Origin: G965202915 sp965202915
GTDB lineage: Bacteria; Pseudomonadota; Gammaproteobacteria; Eutrophobiales; Eutrophobiaceae
Length of the DNA: 64,000 nt
NCBI GenBank assembly: GCA_965202915.1
Contig: OZ241847.1
Location: 1,240,001-1,304,000, forward strand
Direction: 5' to 3'
Part shown: positions 37,841 to 45,609 of the stretch, one piece after another
Numbering within the stretch: position 1 is the first letter of the stretch
Layout: each line of letters opens with the position of its first letter
Translations under genes and position numbers: made by a program
Notes under the pieces: generated by a model
Told to the model about the DNA's origin: nothing
The model's input: the letters and a program-made list of their open reading frames with translations, nothing else
The model's database searches: none

Positions 37841-39008
37841 CTTCAATCCCGTGTATCGGTTTTACCATATTCCAGTGCCTGCAACCCGGGCATTGCCAAT
37901 GCAGTAATTTGGCGTCGAATCCGCAGTGACTGCATCTATAAATCACCCTGCCTTCAAGCAGCTTTCCGGTTAAATCCTTAATCGTCACCAGGTTACTGCG
38001 CACCTCACCTTCGGACCGGGCAACGGCATATTCAATCATTCTATCCACGCCCCTTAATCTGGGCCATTTTCTTAATTCACCGGATATGAATTGTATCGCC
38101 GCGTCTTTGCCTTGCTTTGCGGCAATTAAATCAGTCAGAACCATCAACGGGGTAATACCGCCGTGGCGCTGAATGACGGCGTCAAGATATTCCATATAGT
38201 CGTCTATTTTACCGAGTTTCCGATAACACCGCATTAAAGGATGGATAACCTCAGAAATATATTCCGGGTCCTGCTTTTGTACTCGCTGGTAGGCCTTAAT
38301 CGCGTCCCGTACTTTATCCGCATCCAATGCAACTTCGGCTTCTATGATACTGGCGCGAACACAATTCTTATCGACACTGAGCGCCCTGTGCAATAACTCC
38401 CTGGTACTTTTATTATTCCCCTGTTGGCGTTCGATGTCCGCCAATTCACAATAAAACTGCGCGATTGTCGTGCTCAGTTTATCGCCCGTTATCTGCTCAA
38501 GCCGGCGGGCGGTCACAATGGCATTGTTCCAGTCTTTTTCCTGTTGATAGATTTCAAGCAATTGCTTATTGGCCGGCAAAGTGTAATCGCCCATATCCGC
38601 CAGGCCCTTGAACAGGCCCTCGGCTCGATCAAGCAGGCCGGACAGCATGTAGTCCATGCCCAATTCCAGAATCGCGAGCGAGTGCTGCTCAGCCTCCAGG
38701 TTGCGGGCTATCAGGTTTTGGTGGATGCGTATCGCCCGATCGATTTCACCGCGCCGGCGAAACAGGTTGCCAAGGGCAAGATGCGTTTCGACGGTGGCGC
38801 TGTCGATTTCCAGCATCTCGGTAAAAACCTCAATGGCCTTGTCGGGTTGTTCATTTAATACGAAGTTCAACCCCTTGAAATAACCGGGATGGAGACCCTG
38901 CAAACTTTGATTGCGCCGATTACTGTGATCCCGTTTGGCAACCCACCACCCTGATAAAGCCGCTATTGGCAATAATAAGGCGGTCAGTATCAGCCAATTT
39001 ATGGTCAC
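37833..39008 (-). CDS. lapB: Lipopolysaccharide assembly protein LapB (YciM)
   Basis: A 391-residue inner-membrane-anchored TPR protein that controls LpxC turnover. It has an N-terminal membrane segment (LILTALLLPIAALSGWWVAK), several TPR units from about residue 45 to 310, and a C-terminal rubredoxin-like zinc site: YRCSHCGFDAK with WQCPGCRHWN. All four cysteines are present. The start is GTG 39008. It lies after lapA and overlaps pyrF. Confidence 0.95.
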   Translation of the reverse strand: MTINWLILTALLLPIAALSGWWVAKRDHSNRRNQSLQGLHPGYFKGLNFVLNEQPDKAIEVFTEMLEIDSATVETHLALGNLFRRRGEIDRAIRIHQNLIARNLEAEQHSLAILELGMDYMLSGLLDRAEGLFKGLADMGDYTLPANKQLLEIYQQEKDWNNAIVTARRLEQITGDKLSTTIAQFYCELADIERQQGNNKSTRELLHRALSVDKNCVRASIIEAEVALDADKVRDAIKAYQRVQKQDPEYISEVIHPLMRCYRKLGKIDDYMEYLDAVIQRHGGITPLMVLTDLIAAKQGKDAAIQFISGELRKWPRLRGVDRMIEYAVARSEGEVRSNLVTIKDLTGKLLEGRVIYRCSHCGFDAKLLHWQCPGCRHWNMVKPIHGIEGE

Positions 39009-39045
39009 AATGAATAAATGCCTTTAGCCGGAGCAACGCACCCGG

Positions 39046-39303
39046 CTAATCTATTAAATCCCGGCGCTGGTCCCGTTTAAGCAGTTGCCGATTCTCCCGT
39101 TTCAGTTTCAACAACATTGGAATACCGGCCAAAACACCCAAAGCAACGCCGGCACACACCGACAGCACGAGCACCGCCGACAGGGGTAATTCGATAATGC
39201 CCACATAGTAATCTATTTCGATCCGTTGACTGTTTTTCAGATGAAACAGCAGTCCCACAATGAGGGCCAACAGCACCAGGCTTAATTTAACGATTCGTGG
39301 CAT
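39046..39303 (-). CDS. lapA: Lipopolysaccharide assembly protein LapA (YciS)
   Basis: An 85-residue protein with two membrane spans (VKLSLVLLALIVGLLFHL and AVLVLSVCAGVALGVLAGI) separated by QRIEIDYYVGIIELPLS, then a charged tail. This is the DUF1049/LapA layout. It precedes lapB as in E. coli. Confidence 0.9.
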   Translation of the reverse strand: MPRIVKLSLVLLALIVGLLFHLKNSQRIEIDYYVGIIELPLSAVLVLSVCAGVALGVLAGIPMLLKLKRENRQLLKRDQRRDLID

Positions 39304-39375
39304 GCGGTTCTTCAGTAAATAAGAGTATATGAGCTATGGCCCGTGAAACCGGCGGATGATCGCCTCAATAAATGA

Positions 39376-39381
39376 ATTATA
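39376..39381 (-). promoter_or_regulatory. Possible lapAB promoter -10
   Basis: A consensus TATAAT on the minus strand lies about 73 bases before lapA, just beyond the ihfB stop. No good -35 hexamer is visible, so activity would need another factor or sigma subunit. Confidence 0.35.
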
Positions 39382-39399
39382 CCGGAAACTGATGTTCCA

Positions 39400-39699
39400 C
39401 TATTTGTCGTCACTATTGCAAGAATAATCGACCCGCTCGCGCAATTCTTTGCCCGGCTTAAAATGAGGCACGTATTTGGCGGGCAGGGACACGGGTTCAC
39501 CGGACTTTGGGTTTCTGGCCATGCGCGACCGCCGGAAGTGTAACGCAAAACTGCCAAATCCGCGTATTTCGATACGTTCGCCCTCGGAGAGGGTGGCAGA
39601 CATATGTTCCAGTATGACGTTGACCGCAAGTTCAACGTCCTTATACGCCAATTGCGATTGTCTTGTAGCAAGCAACTCTATCAGTTCAGACTTGGTCAT
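39400..39699 (-). CDS. ihfB: Integration host factor beta subunit
   Basis: A 99-residue DNA-bending protein: TKSELIELLATRQSQLAYKD at the start and RIEIRGFGSFALHFRR with the RNPKSGEPV arm tip that intercalates DNA. It lies after rpsA, the conserved position of ihfB rather than ihfA or hup. Confidence 0.97.
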   Translation of the reverse strand: MTKSELIELLATRQSQLAYKDVELAVNVILEHMSATLSEGERIEIRGFGSFALHFRRSRMARNPKSGEPVSLPAKYVPHFKPGKELRERVDYSCNSDDK

Positions 39700-39818
39700 T
39701 ATTATTCCCCCGCCAGTGCAATAACCCTGTTTGCCGGCACTGTGCTACACCATCATTATATATCTGGCAGGCTCCTTACCGGTCCCACCGAAATTCCGCT
39801 TATTCCCGCACCGTCCGT

Positions 39819-41489
39819 TTAATTATTACCCAGACGTTCCTTAAACAGATCACCCAATTTGACGTTATTTTTCGGCTCCGAGGCGGCTTCTTTTACCGCG
39901 GTCCGCTCATCATCGATATCCTTGGCACGCACCGACAGATTGATCGTTCTCTTCTTTCTGTCAATTGCGGTAATTTTTGCTTCAATTTCATCCCCCTCCT
40001 TGACCTCGGTGCGGGCATCTTCGACTTTTTTATCCAACACAATCTCACCGGCCCTGAGATGCCCTTCAACGCCCTCCGCCAACTGTACTATTACAAATTT
40101 TAGATCGACTTTTTTAGCCACTCCCTTAACAATGGTGCCTTTGGCGTGGTCGGTAATATAAAGCGAAAACGGGTCTTCAACCATCTGTTTTATCCCCAGT
40201 GAAATTCGCTCGCGTCCGGCGTCCATGGCCAGGACCATTGTTTCCAATTGTTCACCTTTTTTATAATTGCGGATCGCTTTTTCACCATGCTCGCTCCAGG
40301 AAAGATCGGACAAATGAACCAGGCCATCAACACCGCCTTCCAGCCCGACAAAGATGCCGAAATCGGTAATCGACTTAATCTCACCAACGACGTGGTCTCC
40401 CCTGTTGTGGCCCGCGGCAAATTGTTCCCATGGATTTGACCGGCACTGCTTCATCCCCAGAGAAATGCGACGCCGGTTTTGATCGATCTCAAGAATCACC
40501 ACCTCTACACTGTCACCAACCTGGACCAGTTTGGACGGATGCAGATTTTTGTTGGTCCAATCCATTTCAGAAACGTGCACCAGGCCCTCGACGCCTTCCT
40601 CCAATTCCACAAAACAACCATAATCGGCGAGATTGGTAATATTGCCCTGTAATTTGGCACCTTTCGGATAACGGCGGGTCAGATCGATCCACGGATCTTC
40701 ACCCAGTTGTTTCAGGCCCAGTGAAACGCGATTGCGCTCGCGGTCAAATTTCAGCACTTTAACTTCAATTTCATCGCCAATACCGACTATCTCACTCGGA
40801 CTCTTAACCCGTTTCCAGGCCATGTCGGTAATATGGAGCAAACCGTCAATACCCCCCAGGTCCAGAAACGCACCATAATCGGTCAAATTCTTGACTATGC
40901 CTTTCACGGTGGCGTCTTCTTCGAGGCTGGCCAGCAACCGGTCCCGCTCGGCGGTATTCTCGCTTTCGATCACCGCGCGCCGTGACACCACCACGTTACT
41001 TCGGCGGCGATCAATTTTTATAATTTTAAATTCCAGGGCTTTGCCTTCGAGGTAGGAGACGTCTTTAACCGAACGCACGTCCACCAGTGAACCCGGCAAA
41101 AACGTGCGCACGTGGTCAACGTCCACCGCAAACCCGCCTTTGATCCTCTCGGTAATGATGCCGTTTACCGTCTCTTTGGATTCATAGGCTTTTTCAAGTC
41201 CGTCCCAGGCCATCATGCGTTTTGCTTTTTCCCGCGATAAGCGGGTCTCACCAAAACCGTCTTCTATGGTATCCAGAACAACGTCAACTTTATCGCCGAC
41301 GCCCACTTCTAATTCCCCCTTGTCATCACAGAACTGATCGACCGGGATGAGACCTTCGGATTTGAGACCGGCGTTGACAACAACCGTATCGGAATTGACG
41401 TCGATGACCGTGGCACTGATGATCGTGCCGGGACGCATTTTGGATTCTATATGACTCTGTTCAAATAATTCGGCAAAATTCTCATTCAT
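39819..41489 (-). CDS. rpsA: 30S ribosomal protein S1
   Basis: A 556-residue protein with six S1 RNA-binding repeats. The canonical GxFV/GAFLDLGGIDGLLHITDMAW unit is seen in the third domain, and later repeats read YGCFVELEEGVEGLVHVSEM and FGIFVGLEGGVDGLVHLSDL. Length matches E. coli (557). It lies between cmk and ihfB, as is standard. Confidence 0.98.
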   Translation of the reverse strand: MNENFAELFEQSHIESKMRPGTIISATVIDVNSDTVVVNAGLKSEGLIPVDQFCDDKGELEVGVGDKVDVVLDTIEDGFGETRLSREKAKRMMAWDGLEKAYESKETVNGIITERIKGGFAVDVDHVRTFLPGSLVDVRSVKDVSYLEGKALEFKIIKIDRRRSNVVVSRRAVIESENTAERDRLLASLEEDATVKGIVKNLTDYGAFLDLGGIDGLLHITDMAWKRVKSPSEIVGIGDEIEVKVLKFDRERNRVSLGLKQLGEDPWIDLTRRYPKGAKLQGNITNLADYGCFVELEEGVEGLVHVSEMDWTNKNLHPSKLVQVGDSVEVVILEIDQNRRRISLGMKQCRSNPWEQFAAGHNRGDHVVGEIKSITDFGIFVGLEGGVDGLVHLSDLSWSEHGEKAIRNYKKGEQLETMVLAMDAGRERISLGIKQMVEDPFSLYITDHAKGTIVKGVAKKVDLKFVIVQLAEGVEGHLRAGEIVLDKKVEDARTEVKEGDEIEAKITAIDRKKRTINLSVRAKDIDDERTAVKEAASEPKNNVKLGDLFKERLGNN

Positions 41490-41561
41490 TTATATTCTAT
41501 CCATTAACGATCTGTAAAATTCGCTAACCCCCATTGTGTATTGGTTAAAAAACAAGCCAAC

Positions 41562-42266
41562 TTAGAAACGAGAATAAACAGAGTTTTCATTAAATATATT
41601 AATAACATTTTCCAGCACTATTTCTATTACAACCTCCGCATCAATATGTGTGGTGTCAATAATTATTGCATCCTCCGCCGGTTTTAGCGGGCAAACCTCA
41701 CGTTCACTATCCTTGGCGTCTCGTTCAGATATATCCACTGAAAGCCGGGCAAGATTAGCATCAATGCCTTGTTGTTTCAACTGTTTATAACGTCTTTTTG
41801 CTCGTTCACCGGCATCGGCGTGCAAATAAATCTTGAGCGGCGCATCAGGAAACACCACCGTGCCCATGTCACGACCGTCCGCAACCAGTCCCGGCGGCTT
41901 TAAAAATGCCCGCTGGCGATCCAGCAATACCGTCCTGACTTCTGCTATTGCAGCAATCCGGGAGGCGGCGGCGGCACATTCTTCGGTGGCCAGTTTATCG
42001 CCGATGCTACGCTGATCCAGAATAACTTCAAGTGCCGAATCGGTGCCGGAAGAGACAAAGCGAATATCCAGATTGCCCGCCAGGTCAACCAAACCGTCGG
42101 TGTCATCCAATGCCAGGTTTCTCTGCAACGAGGCATAGGCCAAACCGCGGTACAGGCTGCCACTATTGAGAAAATGCCATCCCAGCTTTTTCGCTAAAAA
42201 GCCACAAACGGTGCTTTTACCGGTGCCACCCGGCCCATCCACGGTGATCACCGGCGGCCGGGTCAT
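41562..42266 (-). CDS. cmk: Cytidylate kinase
   Basis: Phosphorylates CMP and dCMP. The P-loop is VDGPGGTGKSTVCGFLAKKL; LVADGRDMGTVVFPDAPLKIYL is the nucleotide-monophosphate segment. I choose ATG 42266 (MTRPPVITVDGPG), which overlaps the aroA stop by 4 bases; the open frame extends 25 codons earlier into aroA. Length is 234 residues. Confidence 0.96.
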   Translation of the reverse strand: MTRPPVITVDGPGGTGKSTVCGFLAKKLGWHFLNSGSLYRGLAYASLQRNLALDDTDGLVDLAGNLDIRFVSSGTDSALEVILDQRSIGDKLATEECAAAASRIAAIAEVRTVLLDRQRAFLKPPGLVADGRDMGTVVFPDAPLKIYLHADAGERAKRRYKQLKQQGIDANLARLSVDISERDAKDSEREVCPLKPAEDAIIIDTTHIDAEVVIEIVLENVINIFNENSVYSRF

Positions 42267-43570
42267 GCGGGCACAATATTCAATCCGGCCTGCGAGGCGC
42301 AGGCCAGAAATCCGGGAAAGGAGGTATCCACGTTCGCACAATCGCGGATTGTAACCGCCGCGCCGGCGTTCATGCCGGCAACGGCAAACGCCATCGCAAT
42401 GCGATGATCACCTTGACTGTGTATTTCTCCTCCCCGCATTTGTCCGCCTTCGATTTGGATGCCATTGTCACTCGGAGTCGCGACGATTCCGGTTGCCCTA
42501 AAGCCTTCGGCCATCGCCTGAATACGGTCACTCTCCTTGACCCGCAATTCCTCCACGCCGTTGATCACGGTCTTGCCCCTGGCGTTGGCGGCGGCGATCA
42601 TAATGGCCGGAAATTCGTCTATGGCGGAGGGCACCAGTGCCTCCGGTATTTCGACTCCGTGCAGCTCGCCCGCCCTCACCTTGATATCGGCAACCGGTTC
42701 ATTGGAAAGCATACGTCGATTATACACCTCAATATCGGCCCCCATCATTGTTAATATCTCTATCACCGCGTCCCTGCCGGAATTAACCCCGACCTTCTGC
42801 AACACGATCTCCGACTCATCGGCGATACAGGCCCCGACAATAAAAAATGCCGCGGAAGACAGGTCCGCCGGCACCTCCACCTCGGTTGCAAGCAGCCGGG
42901 ACCGTGGTTCAATACAGATCTTATTGTCACATTGACTAAGCGGATGAGAAAACAATGATAACATCCGCTCGGTATGATCCCGGGTCGGCCGTAATTCAGT
43001 CACACAGGTCTTACCCCGGGCATATAAACCGGCAAGCAAAATAGCCGATTTAATCTGGGCGCTGGCAATCGGCAAAACATAATCCATGCCCCGCAGCCTG
43101 GAAACCGGACGTATCGTCAACGGTAAAGTCTGTTCACGGCTGCCGCTAACCGACGCCCCCAGCGCGGTCAGCGGCTCAATAATCCGCGCCATAGGCCGCC
43201 GGCTCAAGGAAGCGTCGCCGGTTAATACGCTGGTAAACGCCTGTCCGCTCAGAACCCCGGCCAGCAAACGCACCGACGTGCCTGAATTGCCCAGATTCAT
43301 TTCACTTTCGGGGCAATGCAGCCCGTGCAAACCCACTCCCCGGAGGTGAATTTCGGTTGCATTATGCACCGTTATCGCAACCCCCATTTGTTTAAGGGCA
43401 TGCAGGGTCGCCAGTGTGTCCGCGCTTGGCAAAAAACCCCTGATCACCGTTTCACCCTCGGCCAGGGCACCCAGAATCAATGCCCTGTGAGAAATGGATT
43501 TGTCTCCGGGTATGCAAATCTCACCTGAAAAACGTCCGCCGGGGGTAATGATATAAGCTGGAGACGACAT
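42263..43570 (-). CDS. aroA: 3-phosphoshikimate 1-carboxyvinyltransferase (EPSP synthase)
   Basis: Joins shikimate-3-phosphate and PEP. Motifs: IPGDKSISHRALILGALAEG, LGNSGTSVRLLAGVLSG, DASLSRRPM and KESDRIQAMAEGFRATG. Length is 435. It overlaps cmk by 4 bases and follows tyrA by 27 bases. The GNSGTSVRLL loop resembles Pseudomonas-type and Gram-positive enzymes more than the enteric GNAGTAMRPL loop. Confidence 0.96.
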   Translation of the reverse strand: MSSPAYIITPGGRFSGEICIPGDKSISHRALILGALAEGETVIRGFLPSADTLATLHALKQMGVAITVHNATEIHLRGVGLHGLHCPESEMNLGNSGTSVRLLAGVLSGQAFTSVLTGDASLSRRPMARIIEPLTALGASVSGSREQTLPLTIRPVSRLRGMDYVLPIASAQIKSAILLAGLYARGKTCVTELRPTRDHTERMLSLFSHPLSQCDNKICIEPRSRLLATEVEVPADLSSAAFFIVGACIADESEIVLQKVGVNSGRDAVIEILTMMGADIEVYNRRMLSNEPVADIKVRAGELHGVEIPEALVPSAIDEFPAIMIAAANARGKTVINGVEELRVKESDRIQAMAEGFRATGIVATPSDNGIQIEGGQMRGGEIHSQGDHRIAMAFAVAGMNAGAAVTIRDCANVDTSFPGFLACASQAGLNIVPA

Positions 43571-43597
43571 GATTGAGTGCTCAGGACGGCCGCTCCG

Positions 43598-44488
43598 CTA
43601 TGTATTTGTTCCGCGGTTGTCGATGAATCCGTCTCTTGCCGTTTTAGCGCGCATAAAAATATTCAACAAAGCGGCGCTATCGGCATTTTTGATGACCCGT
43701 TTAATTTCGGCAATATGTCCGTCAAACCGGTTTAGAATGTTTAATAATTGGCTGCGGTTGGAAAAACAGACGTCATGCCACATTTCCGGACTGCTTGAGG
43801 CGATACGAGTAAAGTCGGCGAAACCACCCGCGGCAAATTGAAAAATCTCATCGCGTTCCTGCATTCCGGCCAGACAATCCACCAATGCATAGGCCAGCAT
43901 ATGAGGCAAATGGCTGGTCGCCGCAAGCACTTCATCATGGTGTTGCACCTCCAAACAACTGACCCCCGCGCCCGCCGCTTCCCACATTTTTGTGATCAGC
44001 TCCACCGCCTCCATCCGGGTTTCAGGCACCGGCGTAAGAATAACCCGGTGGTCTTGAAACAATTCCGCGAACGCGGCGTTAATGCCACTGCGCTCAGTCC
44101 CGGCTATCGGATGCCCGGGAACAAAGTAATCGATACCCGACCCCAAGGTCTTTCCTGCCGCCTTCACCACGCTGCCCTTAACACTGCCCACGTCGGTGAC
44201 AACCGCACCCGTTTTTAAGCCGCCGCTTATTTTATCGAGCACCGCCTCGGTTGCCCCCAGCGGCGTTGCAATCACAATAACGTCGGCATTTTCAACCGCA
44301 GCCGCCGGATCGATGTGATGCTCATCGATAACGCCGAGCTCCAAAGCCCTGGCTAAATCGCCGGCACTGCGATCACAGCCCACCACCGTTTGACAGACCT
44401 TTGCCCGGCGCAACGCCAAACCCAGGGAACCACCAATCAGACCGACGCCGATGATCGCCAAACGCCGTATTAATATGGATTTAGACAT
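43598..44488 (-). CDS. tyrA: Prephenate dehydrogenase
   Basis: Oxidatively decarboxylates prephenate (or arogenate) toward tyrosine. The nucleotide site is LAIIGVGLIGGSLGLALRR. VDVGSVKG (as TDVGSVKGSVV), PGHPIAGTERSGI and the HDEVLAATSHLPHMLAYAL histidine segment are typical. The start at ATG 44488 puts the Rossmann motif at the N-terminus. It is monofunctional, with no chorismate mutase or ACT domain, unlike the enteric TyrA. It lies 35 bases after pheA. Confidence 0.95.
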   Translation of the reverse strand: MSKSILIRRLAIIGVGLIGGSLGLALRRAKVCQTVVGCDRSAGDLARALELGVIDEHHIDPAAAVENADVIVIATPLGATEAVLDKISGGLKTGAVVTDVGSVKGSVVKAAGKTLGSGIDYFVPGHPIAGTERSGINAAFAELFQDHRVILTPVPETRMEAVELITKMWEAAGAGVSCLEVQHHDEVLAATSHLPHMLAYALVDCLAGMQERDEIFQFAAGGFADFTRIASSSPEMWHDVCFSNRSQLLNILNRFDGHIAEIKRVIKNADSAALLNIFMRAKTARDGFIDNRGTNT

Positions 44489-44523
44489 GGTGTATCCAAA
44501 CCAGGGGCCGACAGCCAAACTCG

Positions 44524-45609
44524 TCAGAGCACGGCACGCGGATAGGAACCGAGTCGTTTCAACATGGCCGCGCGTTCTCCAAGATCGTCCAATGCCTTTT
44601 TAACCGCGTCATTTTCGATATGGCCTTCGATATCCACAAAAAAGACGTAATCCCACATGCCGCGTTTTGAAGGGCGCGATTCAATGCGCGTCATACTGAC
44701 CTTATTATCGGAAAAACAGGTCAGCATTTGCTGCAACGCGCCCGGTTTATTCGGGGTCGCAAACAATATCGAGGTCTTGTCGTCGCCGCTCGCCGGTATT
44801 AATTCATTGCCAATAATAAGAAAACGAGTGGTATTGTCCGGTTCATCTTCGATATTCTTTGCCAGACGGTTGAGTGAATACAGATCGGCGGCCGCGTCCC
44901 CGGCTATCGCCGCCGCGCCGGGATCGTCAGCCGCGATGGACGCCGCTTTCGCACTGCTGTTCACCGCAATGCGTTCGGGGCGAATCAAGTTCGTATCCAA
45001 CCATTTCCGGCACTGTGCCAACGATTGCTGATGCGAATAAACGCGTTCTATGCCGGCAGGATCATTGGTCTTGCTCAACAAATGATGGTGTATGCGCAAT
45101 TCCACTTCACCACAAATAAACAAATTGGAATTAATCAGCATATCGAGCGTATGATTGACCACGCCCTCAATCGAATTTTCAACCGGAACCACGCCGTAGA
45201 GACAGGCGCCGGATTCAACTTCCCGGAATACCTGGTCTATGCCGGATAACGCCGAGGTGTTTATCGAGTGGCCAAAATGTTTTAACGTCGCGGTCTGGGT
45301 AAACGTACCTTCAGGACCGAGATAGGCGATATTGAGCACCCATTCCAACGCCAGACACGCGGACATAATCTCCCTGAATAATCTTGCAACTTCTTCATCG
45401 GACAAAGGCCCTTGATTTTCCGCGATGATTTTTCGTAATACCTGGGCCTCGCGCTCGGGCCGATAAAAACTGCCGTCTTTATCAGCGCGGCTTTTAGCCT
45501 CGGCGATCATTTTTGCCAGCTTGGCCCGGTCGCTGATCAGCTCAAGCAACTGACGGTCCAGCCCGTCAATCTGCCTGCGAAGTCGTTCCAGGTCCTTATT
45601 CTTCGACAT
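44524..45609 (-). CDS. pheA: Bifunctional chorismate mutase / prephenate dehydratase (P-protein)
   Basis: A 361-residue phenylalanine enzyme. Residues 1-95 are an AroQ chorismate mutase (LERLRRQIDGLDRQLLELI). About 98-275 is the dehydratase (AYLGPEGTFTQTA and the DNTTRFLIIG threonine motif). The end is a regulatory ACT domain (SILFATPNKPGALQQML, then SRPSKRGMWDYVFFVD, with the phenylalanine-binding ESRP segment). ATG 45609 overlaps the gyrA stop by 14 bases. serC and hisC, often on either side in Pseudomonas, are absent. Confidence 0.95.
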   Translation of the reverse strand: MSKNKDLERLRRQIDGLDRQLLELISDRAKLAKMIAEAKSRADKDGSFYRPEREAQVLRKIIAENQGPLSDEEVARLFREIMSACLALEWVLNIAYLGPEGTFTQTATLKHFGHSINTSALSGIDQVFREVESGACLYGVVPVENSIEGVVNHTLDMLINSNLFICGEVELRIHHHLLSKTNDPAGIERVYSHQQSLAQCRKWLDTNLIRPERIAVNSSAKAASIAADDPGAAAIAGDAAADLYSLNRLAKNIEDEPDNTTRFLIIGNELIPASGDDKTSILFATPNKPGALQQMLTCFSDNKVSMTRIESRPSKRGMWDYVFFVDIEGHIENDAVKKALDDLGERAAMLKRLGSYPRAVL